Below, piece by piece: positions 8,283-16,755 of a stretch of DNA of 64,000 nt (its first letter is position 1; each line of letters starts with the position of its first letter). Below the pieces are notes generated by a model that saw only the letters and a list, made by a program, of their open reading frames with translations, ran no database searches and was not told the DNA's origin. The DNA comes from Desulfosporosinus lacus DSM 15449 (GTDB lineage Bacteria; Bacillota; Desulfitobacteriia; Desulfitobacteriales; Desulfitobacteriaceae), in assembly GCF_900129935.1 (NCBI RefSeq), contig NZ_FQXJ01000011.1:1-64000 (forward strand), read 5' to 3'. Position numbers and translations under genes: made by a program.

Positions 8283-8336
8283 ATTTCTCAAAAGTAAAGG
8301 ATTTTTGCATGCAAAAATCCTTTACTTTTGAGAAAT
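8283..8336. repeat. 54-bp perfect palindrome
   Basis: Two 27-nt arms meet without a spacer at GCATGC. Each arm carries CTCAAAAGTAAAGGA and a run of T. It lies between the activator gene and the sigma-54 promoter. As RNA it would fold into one long hairpin that could end the activator transcript, though no T-run follows; as DNA it could be an enhancer or operator site. Confidence 0.85.
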
Positions 8337-8378
8337 ATTTGATTGGTATTGAATAATTCAGGTTGTTTTAATAGGTGT

Positions 8379-8402
8379 TGTACAAAAATTTGTACAAAAA
8401 TT
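8379..8402 (+). repeat. Tandem 12-bp repeat upstream of the sigma-54 promoter
   Basis: TGTACAAAAATT occurs twice head to tail, about 175-200 bp ahead of the -24 box, a normal distance for enhancer-binding-protein sites. TGTACA is itself palindromic. Binding by the activator at 6623 is inferred. From 8403 to 8576 a weak 45-codon frame is visible but not called. Confidence 0.55.
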
Positions 8403-8576
8403 CCCCCAAGATAATTACTAATATTTGAAATTCTTTTATTTATTAAAATCATATTAGTCACAATCCGTTGATTGCCGGCTTTGGAGATGGATACTTTCTA
8501 ATAAAGATGGCTCTATTACAGCATTTATAGACTCACTAAATAAAGAACAAGAGATAAATTTGAAAATTATGAAGAA

Positions 8577-8592
8577 TGGCACAAGGATTGCA
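8577..8592 (+). promoter_or_regulatory. Sigma-54 (-24/-12) promoter
   Basis: TGGCACAAGGATTGCA matches the consensus TGGCAC-N5-TTGCW exactly, with ten bases between the invariant GG (8578-8579) and GC (8590-8591). Transcription would start near 8603, 28 bp before the first gene of the operon. The sigma-54 activator gene is immediately upstream. Confidence 0.9.
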
Positions 8593-8630
8593 AATATATA
8601 GAATTGCAATAAATAAAGGAGGTTTTCAAG

Positions 8631-9494
8631 TTGGCTCGTAAAAAAGGTATTCTTGATTTTATGAAAATGAAGAAAGATGGGGAACAAGCCGCATGGGTAA
8701 CTGCTTATGACTATCCAACGGCTTCCTTTGCGGAGCAGGCGGGTATGGATTTAATACTTGTGGGAGATTCCTTAGGGATGGTAGTTCTCGGTTACGAGAG
8801 CACGATTCCAGTAACAATGGCGGATTGTCTTTCCCACTGTCAGGCTGTTCGCAGGGGGGCTCCGAATACTTGGATTGTCGGGGATATGCCATTTTTATCC
8901 TACCAAATATCGGATCAAGATGCAGTAGAAAATGCAGGACGCTTCCATAAAGAGGCAAGTGTTGATTGTATTAAGCTTGAAGGCGGAAGACGAGTTTGCA
9001 GCAAAATTAAGGCGATTACAGATGCAGGCATGTTGGTCATGGGCCATATTGGTCTGACTCCTCAGAGTTCAGGACAATTAGGTGGATTTAAGGCCCAGGG
9101 TAGAGACGTTAAAAGTGCTAAGGAGCTCATTATCGATGCAATGGCAATTCAAGAGGCTGGAGCATATGCCCTTTTGTTAGAAGCAGTACCACCCGAACTT
9201 ACTGGATTTATTGCCCGGAAGCTAAGGATTCCTGTTTATTCCATCGGTGCAGGACAACCCTGTGATGGTCAGCTGTTAATATGTGGAGATATGCTGGGCA
9301 TGTTTGAGACCTTTACGCCAAAGTTTGTTAAGAAATATGCAAATATTGCTGAAATTGAAGTTAATGCCTTTAAGCAGTATATCAATGATGTAAAAAGTGG
9401 ACAATTTCCGACTGATGAGCATGTTTATCATATTTTGGATGGCAAGGAGGAATTCGAAAACCTTTTTAAGGAGTTTGACTTTTCCTCTCGTTAA
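8631..9494 (+). CDS. Ketopantoate hydroxymethyltransferase-like protein (PanB family)
   Basis: This is a 287-residue TIM-barrel of PanB length. PanB moves a hydroxymethyl group from methylene-tetrahydrofolate to 2-oxoisovalerate. The expected residues are present: metal-binding Asp46 (VGDSLGM) and Asp85 (VGDMPF), Glu117 in IKLEGG with Lys115, and catalytic-base Glu184 (LLLEAVP). The start is TTG at 8631 after AGGAGG. It is first in the sigma-54 operon, far from any panC or panD. That context suggests an inducible paralogue acting on a keto acid from the imported substrate, or consuming folate C1 units, rather than routine pantothenate synthesis. The family call is firm; the substrate is not. 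Confidence 0.88.
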   Translation: MARKKGILDFMKMKKDGEQAAWVTAYDYPTASFAEQAGMDLILVGDSLGMVVLGYESTIPVTMADCLSHCQAVRRGAPNTWIVGDMPFLSYQISDQDAVENAGRFHKEASVDCIKLEGGRRVCSKIKAITDAGMLVMGHIGLTPQSSGQLGGFKAQGRDVKSAKELIIDAMAIQEAGAYALLLEAVPPELTGFIARKLRIPVYSIGAGQPCDGQLLICGDMLGMFETFTPKFVKKYANIAEIEVNAFKQYINDVKSGQFPTDEHVYHILDGKEEFENLFKEFDFSSR

Positions 9495-9590
9495 ATAACT
9501 GAAAACATCTCATAGATAGGTGCATCAATAACCAAAAATTGCTACTAGGCTGATTACAAATCAAATTTAAATATTGGAGGACGAAAAATA

Positions 9591-10817
9591 ATGAGTAACA
9601 TGGAGTATTTAAAAAACAAACCGATTGCTATCCTTGGAGCCGGAGCCTGCGGTAAGGCCCAAGCCGGAGATTGCGCCTTAGGCGGTGCGACGACTCGCAT
9701 TTGTGACTTGCCCCCCTTTGCAGAGAAAACCTTGTTTGGCATTAAAGAACAGGGCTTAAAATTCTTTGGGGAGCAGCTGAACCTCTACGGGTTCGAACGC
9801 TCGGGGGTTGCTCAGTTTGATAAAGTTACAACTGACGTTGCTGAGGCTGTCAAAGGTGCAGGAATTGTCATCGTTACAACCCCGTCCATCGGACACAGAC
9901 CCTTTTTTGAACAGTTAGTTCCTGCCTTAGAAGATGGCATGGTCATTCATATCTTCCCGGATAACTACGGTTCTTTATTGTTAAGAAAAATGATGCGTGA
10001 AGCGGGCTGTACTAAGAAGGTAATTATTGGCGGATGGTCCAGTGCACCCTTTGGCTCGAGAGTTGAAATTAAAGGTGGAGTCGTCTTACCGAGGGTTCGA
10101 GCTTACTATCGGGCGATCACTCTAAGGGGAGCAGCCCTGCCAACAATCGATCAGGCTGATTTCCTGGAAAGCACGAAATATATTCCGAGCATGGATGGAA
10201 TTACAAAGGGTGATGGCGTTGTTGGAGGAGAAACCGTCATGGACACCGGATTTAGCAATGTAAATCCAGTTCTGCATTGCCCTGGCACCATCTTAGGAGT
10301 CGGAGTCATGGAAAACTGGGGCGTGATTTACGGAGAGAACAAATATGACTTCTCCATCTACTCCCATGCCTATTGTCCATCAATATCTCAAGTTCAGTAC
10401 ACATTGTATCAAGAACAATGTAAATTGGCAGCAGCAATGGGCGTCGGCATTCAGGCCTTTGACAAGAGACAATTCTTCTCCAGAGAAAATATCTTAGGGC
10501 CTGAATATATGGGGCCTGATTATGAGATTCCCTTTGACCAGCAGGATTATATACAGTTTGGAACAGGCCCGCATACCATTAACAATCGCTATATCACTGA
10601 GGATATCCCGGTAGGATGCCATGTCTATCATGAACTTGGCAAGAAATTCGGAGTGAAAACTCCGGTTGTCGATTCGATGATCAACCTGGCCAATGCCATG
10701 CTGGAAACGGATTTCTACGAATCAGGTTACAGTTTAGAGTATCTGGGCATCGGCCATTTGGATAAGGATGAAATGTTAGAGTATCTCCATGAAGGGGTAT
10801 ATAAAGAAAAGGTATAA
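9591..10817 (+). CDS. Octopine/nopaline dehydrogenase-family oxidoreductase
   Basis: This 408-residue protein has an N-terminal NAD(P)-binding Rossmann fold (AILGAGACGKAQAGDCAL, about 13-30) and a C-terminal helical domain of the opine dehydrogenase type (about 190-380). Members reversibly join an amino acid to a 2-keto acid by reductive amination. Here it follows the PanB-like gene and precedes an amino-acid-type ABC importer, so oxidation of an N-substituted amino acid, or reduction of a keto acid, is plausible. ATG at 9591 has GGAGG 9-10 bases upstream. The true substrate cannot be read from the sequence. Confidence 0.85.
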   Translation: MSNMEYLKNKPIAILGAGACGKAQAGDCALGGATTRICDLPPFAEKTLFGIKEQGLKFFGEQLNLYGFERSGVAQFDKVTTDVAEAVKGAGIVIVTTPSIGHRPFFEQLVPALEDGMVIHIFPDNYGSLLLRKMMREAGCTKKVIIGGWSSAPFGSRVEIKGGVVLPRVRAYYRAITLRGAALPTIDQADFLESTKYIPSMDGITKGDGVVGGETVMDTGFSNVNPVLHCPGTILGVGVMENWGVIYGENKYDFSIYSHAYCPSISQVQYTLYQEQCKLAAAMGVGIQAFDKRQFFSRENILGPEYMGPDYEIPFDQQDYIQFGTGPHTINNRYITEDIPVGCHVYHELGKKFGVKTPVVDSMINLANAMLETDFYESGYSLEYLGIGHLDKDEMLEYLHEGVYKEKV

Positions 10818-10829
10818 GCATTAAAATTT

Positions 10830-10874
10830 CTTACCATTCTCTCCACTTAATTCACTAGTTGAGAGAATGGTAAG
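10830..10874 (+). other. Intercistronic RNA hairpin
   Basis: A perfect 14-bp stem (10830-10843 with 10861-10874) encloses a 17-nt loop between the dehydrogenase and the first permease. No T-run follows, so it is more likely an mRNA processing or stability element, or a weak attenuator setting transporter level, than a full terminator. Confidence 0.6.
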
Positions 10875-10918
10875 GCCTAATATGATCTATGTCGATAGAT
10901 CGAGGAGGTGCACTAATA

Positions 10919-11821
10919 ATGGATATGGATTCAATGCAATTATTCAACATTGTATTGACCGGAGTCCTAAGAGGGGGATTATACGCGCTAATGGCAGTGG
11001 GGCTTTCCTTAGTTTTCGGGGTCATGAATATCCCAAACTTTGCCCATGGAGAGTTCTACATGTTAGGTGCTTATTTCTCCTATTTTACCTACACATATTT
11101 TCACTTCGGCCCGATCTCCAGTATTCTATTGGCTGCAGTAGGAACCTTTATTTTGGGAGCCATCGCAGAAAAGACGTTATTCTATCCGTTACGTAAAAGG
11201 TCCAAGAAAAACTGGATAATGAACACCTTTCTTTTGACCTTAGGTATCTCAATTGTCCTGCAAAACGGTGCCAAAATGCTTTGGGGAAACACTTATCGAG
11301 GGATTACTCAGTATTGGCCTGGAAAAGTAAGTATCGCCAGTTTCAATATTTCAAATGATCGTATTGCAGGGTTTTGTATAGCCATGGTTACGATTGCTAT
11401 CTTCTGGCTTTTCCTAAATAAAACTACTATGGGACGGGCCATCCGCGCCGTTTCTCAGGATGAAACTGGAGCGAGTATAGTTGGTGTTAATTTAAACGTT
11501 ATACATACCCTGACCTTTGCCTTAAGTTGCCTGCTTGCCGGATTGGCAGGAGCAATATTGCTTTCTATTTCACCCGCTTATCCGTTTATGGGCGTGCAAC
11601 CGCTCTACAAGTCATGGTTTGTACTGATATTGGTTGGCATGGGGAACATAGGGGCGAGTATCTATGGTGGATTGCTGGTTGGGTTGCTGGAAACCTTCGC
11701 CTACATGAAATTCGGTTCCGGCTGGCAGGATGTGGTGAGTCTAGCCATAATCATCATGATTTTAATATTTAAGCCACGGGGATTATTCGCCAAAAAAGGA
11801 GTCAAGAGTGTTTCGGAATAA
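10919..11821 (+). CDS. Branched-chain-amino-acid-type ABC permease, LivH family
   Basis: A 300-residue inner-membrane permease with about eight hydrophobic segments. LivH hallmarks include GLYALMAVGLSLVFGVMNIPN near the start (first 20 residues of that run are diagnostic) and GMGNIGASIYGGLLVGLLE near the end. It pairs with the LivM-like protein that follows to form the channel of a high-affinity importer. The start is ATG at 10919, with GAGGAGGTG 8 bases upstream; an ATG at 10889 lies upstream of the ribosome site and is rejected. It belongs to the sigma-54 operon. Confidence 0.92.
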   Translation: MDMDSMQLFNIVLTGVLRGGLYALMAVGLSLVFGVMNIPNFAHGEFYMLGAYFSYFTYTYFHFGPISSILLAAVGTFILGAIAEKTLFYPLRKRSKKNWIMNTFLLTLGISIVLQNGAKMLWGNTYRGITQYWPGKVSIASFNISNDRIAGFCIAMVTIAIFWLFLNKTTMGRAIRAVSQDETGASIVGVNLNVIHTLTFALSCLLAGLAGAILLSISPAYPFMGVQPLYKSWFVLILVGMGNIGASIYGGLLVGLLETFAYMKFGSGWQDVVSLAIIIMILIFKPRGLFAKKGVKSVSE

Positions 11822-11851
11822 TGCATATTATCGATGATTGGAGGGATGAGC

Positions 11852-12877
11852 GTGGAAAAGGCAGAGAGTAGCTTGACAAAAGGTGGGCGATTCATAGGGA
11901 AGTTTGGATTTACCCCTTTAAGCATAGCTATGCTTTTTGTGCTTGCTATTTTCCCACTGGTTCTACAGGATGAAGTGATTACCCGTCTCCTGATTTCAGC
12001 GCTTATGCTGGGAGCACTGGCTATGGCTTTTGACTTCACCGCGGGCTTTATAAATATTAACAATTTCGGGTACGCGGCTTTTTGGGGTGTAGGTGCCTAT
12101 ACTTCGGCACTTCTAGCGGTTAAATTAGGAATCTCGCCATGGCTTGGCATGTTAGCCGGAGGGATTTTGGCCGGACTACTGGGTCTTGGTTTAGGTTTTC
12201 TTACGCTGCGGCTGGCAGGAATCTTTGCCTCTTGTATGACCTGGTTTGTTGCCTTAGCAATGTTTGCGGTGACGGCTAACTGGGTTGAGTTAACACGAGG
12301 AACATCCGGGCTCAGTGTTCCGCCCCTTTTCAACACGACCGGAAATATCGGGTATTTTTACACAATCCTAATAATGACAGTTTTAACCTATGTGGGATTA
12401 AAAGTTATTATCAAATCCCATATAGGAACAGCATTTAGGGCTATTGGACAAGATTTGCAGGCTGCCCAGGCCTCGGGGATCAATGTAACTAAATATAAGA
12501 TCATGAATTTCACCATCTCATGTGCCATTGCGGGGGTACTGGGCGGGTTTTACGCTCATTTCGTCGGCATTATTACTCCAACTGTTATGAACACCAGTCA
12601 TACAGTTGAAGTCATGGTACTCTCTTTCGTCGGTGGCAGAGGAACCATTTGGGGAGGATTGATTGCGGGTTTAGTCATGATTCCAAGTATGGAATATTTA
12701 AAAGGTCTTATGGAATTGCGCTTATTAATCTATGGGGTACTAATGATAGTTGTTATGATATTTTTCCCTAGTGGCTTGGCCGGTCTTTATTACAAAGTCG
12801 TCCAATTAATTAGGAAAAATGCATCTCTGACAAAGGGCAAAAAGGAAGAAAAGGATGTAAGGAGGGCAGGCCTGTAG
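11852..12877 (+). CDS. Branched-chain-amino-acid-type ABC permease, LivM family
   Basis: The second permease of the importer has about eight to nine membrane segments and the LivM-type central motif ARGTSGLSVPP-like (residues TRGTSGLSVPP). The C-terminal tail is basic and cytoplasmic (KGKKEEKD). I chose GTG at 11852, since GGAGGG ends 6 bases before it; ATG codons at 11834 and 11846 precede or abut the ribosome site. It lies 30 bp behind the LivH-like gene. The ligand could be any amino-acid-like or betaine-like compound, because Liv-type systems vary widely in specificity. Confidence 0.9.
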   Translation: MEKAESSLTKGGRFIGKFGFTPLSIAMLFVLAIFPLVLQDEVITRLLISALMLGALAMAFDFTAGFININNFGYAAFWGVGAYTSALLAVKLGISPWLGMLAGGILAGLLGLGLGFLTLRLAGIFASCMTWFVALAMFAVTANWVELTRGTSGLSVPPLFNTTGNIGYFYTILIMTVLTYVGLKVIIKSHIGTAFRAIGQDLQAAQASGINVTKYKIMNFTISCAIAGVLGGFYAHFVGIITPTVMNTSHTVEVMVLSFVGGRGTIWGGLIAGLVMIPSMEYLKGLMELRLLIYGVLMIVVMIFFPSGLAGLYYKVVQLIRKNASLTKGKKEEKDVRRAGL

Positions 12878-12933
12878 CAAATGAGTTAGGATTGTGAACC
12901 AATCTGAATTAAAAACAAGGGGAGGCTTTAAAA

Positions 12934-14253
12934 TTGAATTCATTTTTGTTCAAAAAATCACGTAAATTTGTGGTTGCCTTGACGACAGCATTAGTCCTTA
13001 GTCTTACTCTAACAGGATGCGGTGGTGCAAAGCCGGCGAGTGAGACTACACCAGCGGCATCAGCCGCGCCAAACAGTGTTATTAAAATTGGTGTAATTAT
13101 ACCTTTAACCGGACCTGCGGCTCGGACAGGGCAAGAATTCAAGGATTCGATAAATATGGCCTTTAGCGAAATTAATAATAAAGTAGGAGAACATCCCATT
13201 GAATTCAAATGGATTGACAGTGAATCAGATGCAGAAAAGGGAGCCCGGGCTTACGAAAGTGCCATTGTTAATGACAAGATTACTGTAGGCTTTATGGATT
13301 GGCACAGTTGGGTTTCTGTTTCCTGCATGGAAGTAGCGGCTAAGTATAAAATGCCTCACTTTTTCTCCTATGGAGCGACGGATGTAGTCAATCAAAAGTA
13401 CAAATCTGATCCGGAAAAATATGCCTATTGGATGGGCAAGGCCTGGCCTACCCCGGAAAAGTTAAGTATCGGCTATGTTAGTGCCGTGGAGGAAGCAATT
13501 ACTAAAGGTATTTGGAAACCGGAGAATAAGAAAGTTGCCTTATTTGGGGTTGATAATGATTGGGGCAGAGGATTTTGTGCAGCTTTGGGAGAGCAGTATA
13601 AAGCGGCTGGCTGGGAGGTTGTTGCTACCGAATGGGTGGGCCTCGGGGAGACGGAATTTTATCCTTTGTTAAATAAATTAAAAGGCTTAAATGTTTCCCT
13701 GGTAGCCGGTACCATGTCTGATCCTTCCTCGGTTTCCTCACTCATTAAACAATCAAGAGAAGTTGGACTAAAAAGCTTGATAGCCAGTGACGGCTTAGGC
13801 TGGGTAGGAGAATGGTATAAGCTGACCGGTGACGCCTCAGATTATGTGATCGATCAAATACCACAATGGACGACACCCGAAGCTAAAAAGTTCCAAGCTG
13901 ATTTTGTGGCTAAGTATAATTATGAACCGGGTGCCGCTGTAGCGGGTATGTCCTATGATTACACTAAATTCTTGATTAAAGTATTGGAAGCAACTGAAAA
14001 AGACTACGGAGCGATCACCACAGAAAATTTATTTAAAGCGGGCAAAGAAAAAGTTATGACAGGCCAATTGAGTTACAAGGATGGAATCCTAATGAAAGAA
14101 TATAAATATACACCGGAAACCTTCCCTGATCCGGTAATCGATGGAGACCATTACATGTTTCCTGTGGTTCAATATTTTGGAGGAAAGCCCAATGTAATTT
14201 GGCCTGCAGCTTTTAAAGATGCAGACTTGAAAATTCCCGATAATCTCAAATAA
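12934..14253 (+). CDS. ABC transporter substrate-binding lipoprotein, LivJ/LivK type
   Basis: A 439-residue extracellular binding protein. A lipoprotein signal (basic MNSFLFKKSRK, hydrophobic core, LTLTGC lipobox) places the lipidated Cys at residue 29. The mature part opens with IKIGVIIPLTGPAARTG, typical of periplasmic-binding-protein type 1 receptors for leucine-like and amide ligands. The start is TTG at 12934 behind AAGGGGAGG. It lies between the permease and ATPase genes of the same operon and sets substrate choice. It is somewhat longer than E. coli LivJ, as is common for Clostridial homologues of unknown ligand. Confidence 0.9.
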   Translation: MNSFLFKKSRKFVVALTTALVLSLTLTGCGGAKPASETTPAASAAPNSVIKIGVIIPLTGPAARTGQEFKDSINMAFSEINNKVGEHPIEFKWIDSESDAEKGARAYESAIVNDKITVGFMDWHSWVSVSCMEVAAKYKMPHFFSYGATDVVNQKYKSDPEKYAYWMGKAWPTPEKLSIGYVSAVEEAITKGIWKPENKKVALFGVDNDWGRGFCAALGEQYKAAGWEVVATEWVGLGETEFYPLLNKLKGLNVSLVAGTMSDPSSVSSLIKQSREVGLKSLIASDGLGWVGEWYKLTGDASDYVIDQIPQWTTPEAKKFQADFVAKYNYEPGAAVAGMSYDYTKFLIKVLEATEKDYGAITTENLFKAGKEKVMTGQLSYKDGILMKEYKYTPETFPDPVIDGDHYMFPVVQYFGGKPNVIWPAAFKDADLKIPDNLK

Positions 14254-14352
14254 TTACCATTTAGAATGGGCGGAGCGTAACATGCTACTTACCGAACGCT
14301 CCTCCATTCTCACTCAAAAGTATGGAAAATTATAAAGAAGCTGGTGGTAGCT

Positions 14353-15075
14353 ATGATATTGGAAACGAAGGACGTTTGCAAAAGATTTGGTGGCTTAAAG
14401 GCAGTTAATAACGTTAGCTTACAGGTTGAAGAGGGGCAAATCTACGGATTAATTGGTCCTAACGGGGCTGGAAAGACAACCTTGCTAAATACCATCGCGG
14501 GAGTGCATCCGCCGGAAGCCGGAAAGGTTTTTTTCAGGGGTCAAGATATTACAGGGTTTAGAGCAGATAAAATTTGTCATACCGGGATGGCTAGAACATT
14601 TCAAATTGTCCATTCGTTCCAGAACATGAGCGTCTTGGAAAATGTAATGGTAGGTTCTGTGTTTGGAAATCGACGGCCCTATTCTAAGCCTGCAGAAATG
14701 GCGGCAGAGATGCTGAACTTTGTCGAGTTTCCTCTGTCTCACGATACATTAGCTGGGAATTTAAACACTATACAACTCAAGAGGTTAGAGTTAGCGCGGG
14801 CTTTAGCAACAAACTGTAAACTTCTCTTGTTAGACGAAGTAGCAGCAGGTTTAACTCCTGGAGAATTGATAGATCTGACCATATTGATTAGAAAAATACG
14901 GGAGAACGGAACCACCATTATCATGGTTGAGCACTTGATGAAGCTAATTATGGATGTATGTGACAGGATTGCTGTTCTTTGTTTTGGTGAGAAGATTGCT
15001 GAAGGTACGCCCAAGGAAATTATGGAGAACGAAAAAGTTTTAGAGGCTTACTTGGGGGCAAAATATGTTCTCTAA
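14353..15075 (+). CDS. ABC transporter ATPase, LivG family
   Basis: An ATP-binding subunit of about 240 residues with Walker A GPNGAGKTT, Q-loop region TFQIVHSF and Walker B LLLLDEVAAGL with the following H-loop (VEHLM). The ABC signature is altered: where LivG proteins usually read LSYGQQRRLE, this has LNTIQLKRLE, so the SGGQ-like core is lost although the LARALA helix remains. Since the LivF-like partner keeps an intact signature, one composite site could still be functional. ATG at 14353 follows GGTGG; an in-frame GTG at 14344 is the alternative start. Confidence 0.88.
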   Translation: MILETKDVCKRFGGLKAVNNVSLQVEEGQIYGLIGPNGAGKTTLLNTIAGVHPPEAGKVFFRGQDITGFRADKICHTGMARTFQIVHSFQNMSVLENVMVGSVFGNRRPYSKPAEMAAEMLNFVEFPLSHDTLAGNLNTIQLKRLELARALATNCKLLLLDEVAAGLTPGELIDLTILIRKIRENGTTIIMVEHLMKLIMDVCDRIAVLCFGEKIAEGTPKEIMENEKVLEAYLGAKYVL

Positions 15076-15120
15076 AATATTATGTCCTTCCCTTGATTAA
15101 GCTTGATTGGAGGTAAGGGA

Positions 15121-15828
15121 ATGCTGGAAATTAGTGGGATTGATACTTCGTATGGCAACCTTCAAGTATTGTGGGATGTCTCGCTGAATATTGGAGAAGG
15201 AGAAATTGTTGCAGTGTTAGGGCCTAATGGATCAGGGAAAACGACAATGCTGAAAAGCATTATGAACCTAGTCTCAGTTAAAAGAGGAAAGATTATGTTT
15301 CTTGGACAAGACATAACAGGCAAACCCATACATGAATTGACCAGACTGGGATTAGCCTTCGTTCCTGAGGAACGACATTTATTTCCGGCAATGACAGTGA
15401 TGGAAAATCTCTTATTAGGGGCGTATACAATCCGAAATAAAAAAATCATTAAGGAAACATTTAATCGCGTCTTTGAACTATTTCCACGTTTAGCTGAAAG
15501 AAAGAAACAATATGCCGGCACCATGAGTGGCGGCGAAAGACAAATGCTTGCCATCGCTCGGGGGATTATGTCAAACCCTAAAATGTTGATTTTGGATGAA
15601 CCTTCTATGGGGTTAGCTCCTCAGAATGTACTCGCGGTCTTTGAGACGATCAAGAAATTGAGTGCAGAGAAGGTTACGGTCTTAATCGTCGAGCAGAATG
15701 TAAACACAACTTTGACAGTTGCAGATCGTGCCTATGTAATGGAACAGGGGAGAATCGTCATGGAGGGTTCAAGCAGTCAGCTCCAAGGGGATGATCACAT
15801 AAGAAAAATGTACATGGGTATAGCCTGA
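15121..15828 (+). CDS. ABC transporter ATPase, LivF family
   Basis: A second ATPase of about 235 residues with Walker A GPNGSGKTT, signature MSGGERQMLAIAR, Walker B MLILDEPSMGL and H-loop VEQNV. LivF proteins are shorter than LivG, as here. The start is ATG at 15121 with TGGAGG 7 bases upstream; an in-frame TTG at 15103 precedes that site. It completes the importer (two permeases, binding protein, two ATPases) in the sigma-54 operon. Confidence 0.92.
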   Translation: MLEISGIDTSYGNLQVLWDVSLNIGEGEIVAVLGPNGSGKTTMLKSIMNLVSVKRGKIMFLGQDITGKPIHELTRLGLAFVPEERHLFPAMTVMENLLLGAYTIRNKKIIKETFNRVFELFPRLAERKKQYAGTMSGGERQMLAIARGIMSNPKMLILDEPSMGLAPQNVLAVFETIKKLSAEKVTVLIVEQNVNTTLTVADRAYVMEQGRIVMEGSSSQLQGDDHIRKMYMGIA

Positions 15829-15910
15829 ACTCTTTTGTTACTTATTTCACTACAAGAGGAACCATATTGACTATTGTGCTGTGTTTAAATCAACAGTGGA
15901 GGTATCAAAA

Positions 15911-16702
15911 ATGATTCTCGGACAAAATCGGGATATGGGTATTAACCATATTAAAACACGGAAAAGTCATGTTTGTTATGGTATGGGGCTTGGAATGATT
16001 CTATTAAATGATGCCTATCCGGGATTTCCAGGGGACAATCGCAATGCCAGTGCTTTTCCTTACCCTATACAGTATCAAATTGCAGAAGGTGTGACTAACA
16101 AGACACTCGTTTATGATAAGGATCCAGGTAAATGTCGAGCAGCTGTTATAGATGCTGCAAAAAAGTTAGAACGAATGGGTTGCAGGGCAATTGCGGCTGA
16201 ATGTGGATACTTTGCCTTTTTCCAGAAGGATGTGGCAGCAGCAATTGACATTCCGGTGTTTATGTCAAGCTTGCTGCAAGTTCCGTTTGCGCAATTAGTT
16301 ATTGGACCCAAAAAACAAGTCGGCATAATATGCGCCCAGAAGAAGTTCCTAGATGTGGAACATTTAGAGAATGTCGGAATTAGAAGTGACAGCAATTATG
16401 TTATTGGAGGGGCTCAGGATGAGTATGGTTGTACTGAGTTCGACAATTTATGGAACCCTGACAAACGGCCTGCATGTCCCAACGCCTATTACGATAAGGC
16501 AGAGCAGCAAATGATTGAGGCTACCAAAAAGTTTAAGGACAAACATGTGGATATAGGGGCAATCGTCTTAGAGTGTACAGGTATGCAGCCTTTTGCCCGA
16601 GCAATTCAAAGAGAGGTAGAACTACCGGTTTTTAGTTGGGGAACATTATTGGACTATGCTTACTCTGTGACGGTACATCGTGACTACTATGGACATGTCT
16701 AA
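15911..16702 (+). CDS. Aspartate/glutamate racemase-like protein
   Basis: This 263-residue protein resembles the Asp/Glu racemase and hydantoin racemase superfamily, which uses two cysteines as acid and base. Cys98 (AAECGYFAFFQ) and Cys222 (VLECTGMQPFARAI) sit at the expected positions in the two half-domains. Other enzymes of this fold are decarboxylases or isomerases, so racemisation is only one option. A GTGGAGG site sets ATG 15911; an in-frame GTG at 15881 is rejected. It lies between the importer and the methyltransferases and could interconvert stereoisomers of the imported compound or its demethylated product. Confidence 0.72.
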   Translation: MILGQNRDMGINHIKTRKSHVCYGMGLGMILLNDAYPGFPGDNRNASAFPYPIQYQIAEGVTNKTLVYDKDPGKCRAAVIDAAKKLERMGCRAIAAECGYFAFFQKDVAAAIDIPVFMSSLLQVPFAQLVIGPKKQVGIICAQKKFLDVEHLENVGIRSDSNYVIGGAQDEYGCTEFDNLWNPDKRPACPNAYYDKAEQQMIEATKKFKDKHVDIGAIVLECTGMQPFARAIQREVELPVFSWGTLLDYAYSVTVHRDYYGHV

Positions 16703-16755
16703 ATAGTACTCATAATACAACTTGTAATAAATCAATCTCATGGGGAGGCAAATAA

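Noticed and set aside
8062-8402. CRISPR-like array
   Set aside because: The repeats are short, of different sequence and without regular spacers; no cas genes are present anywhere in the window.
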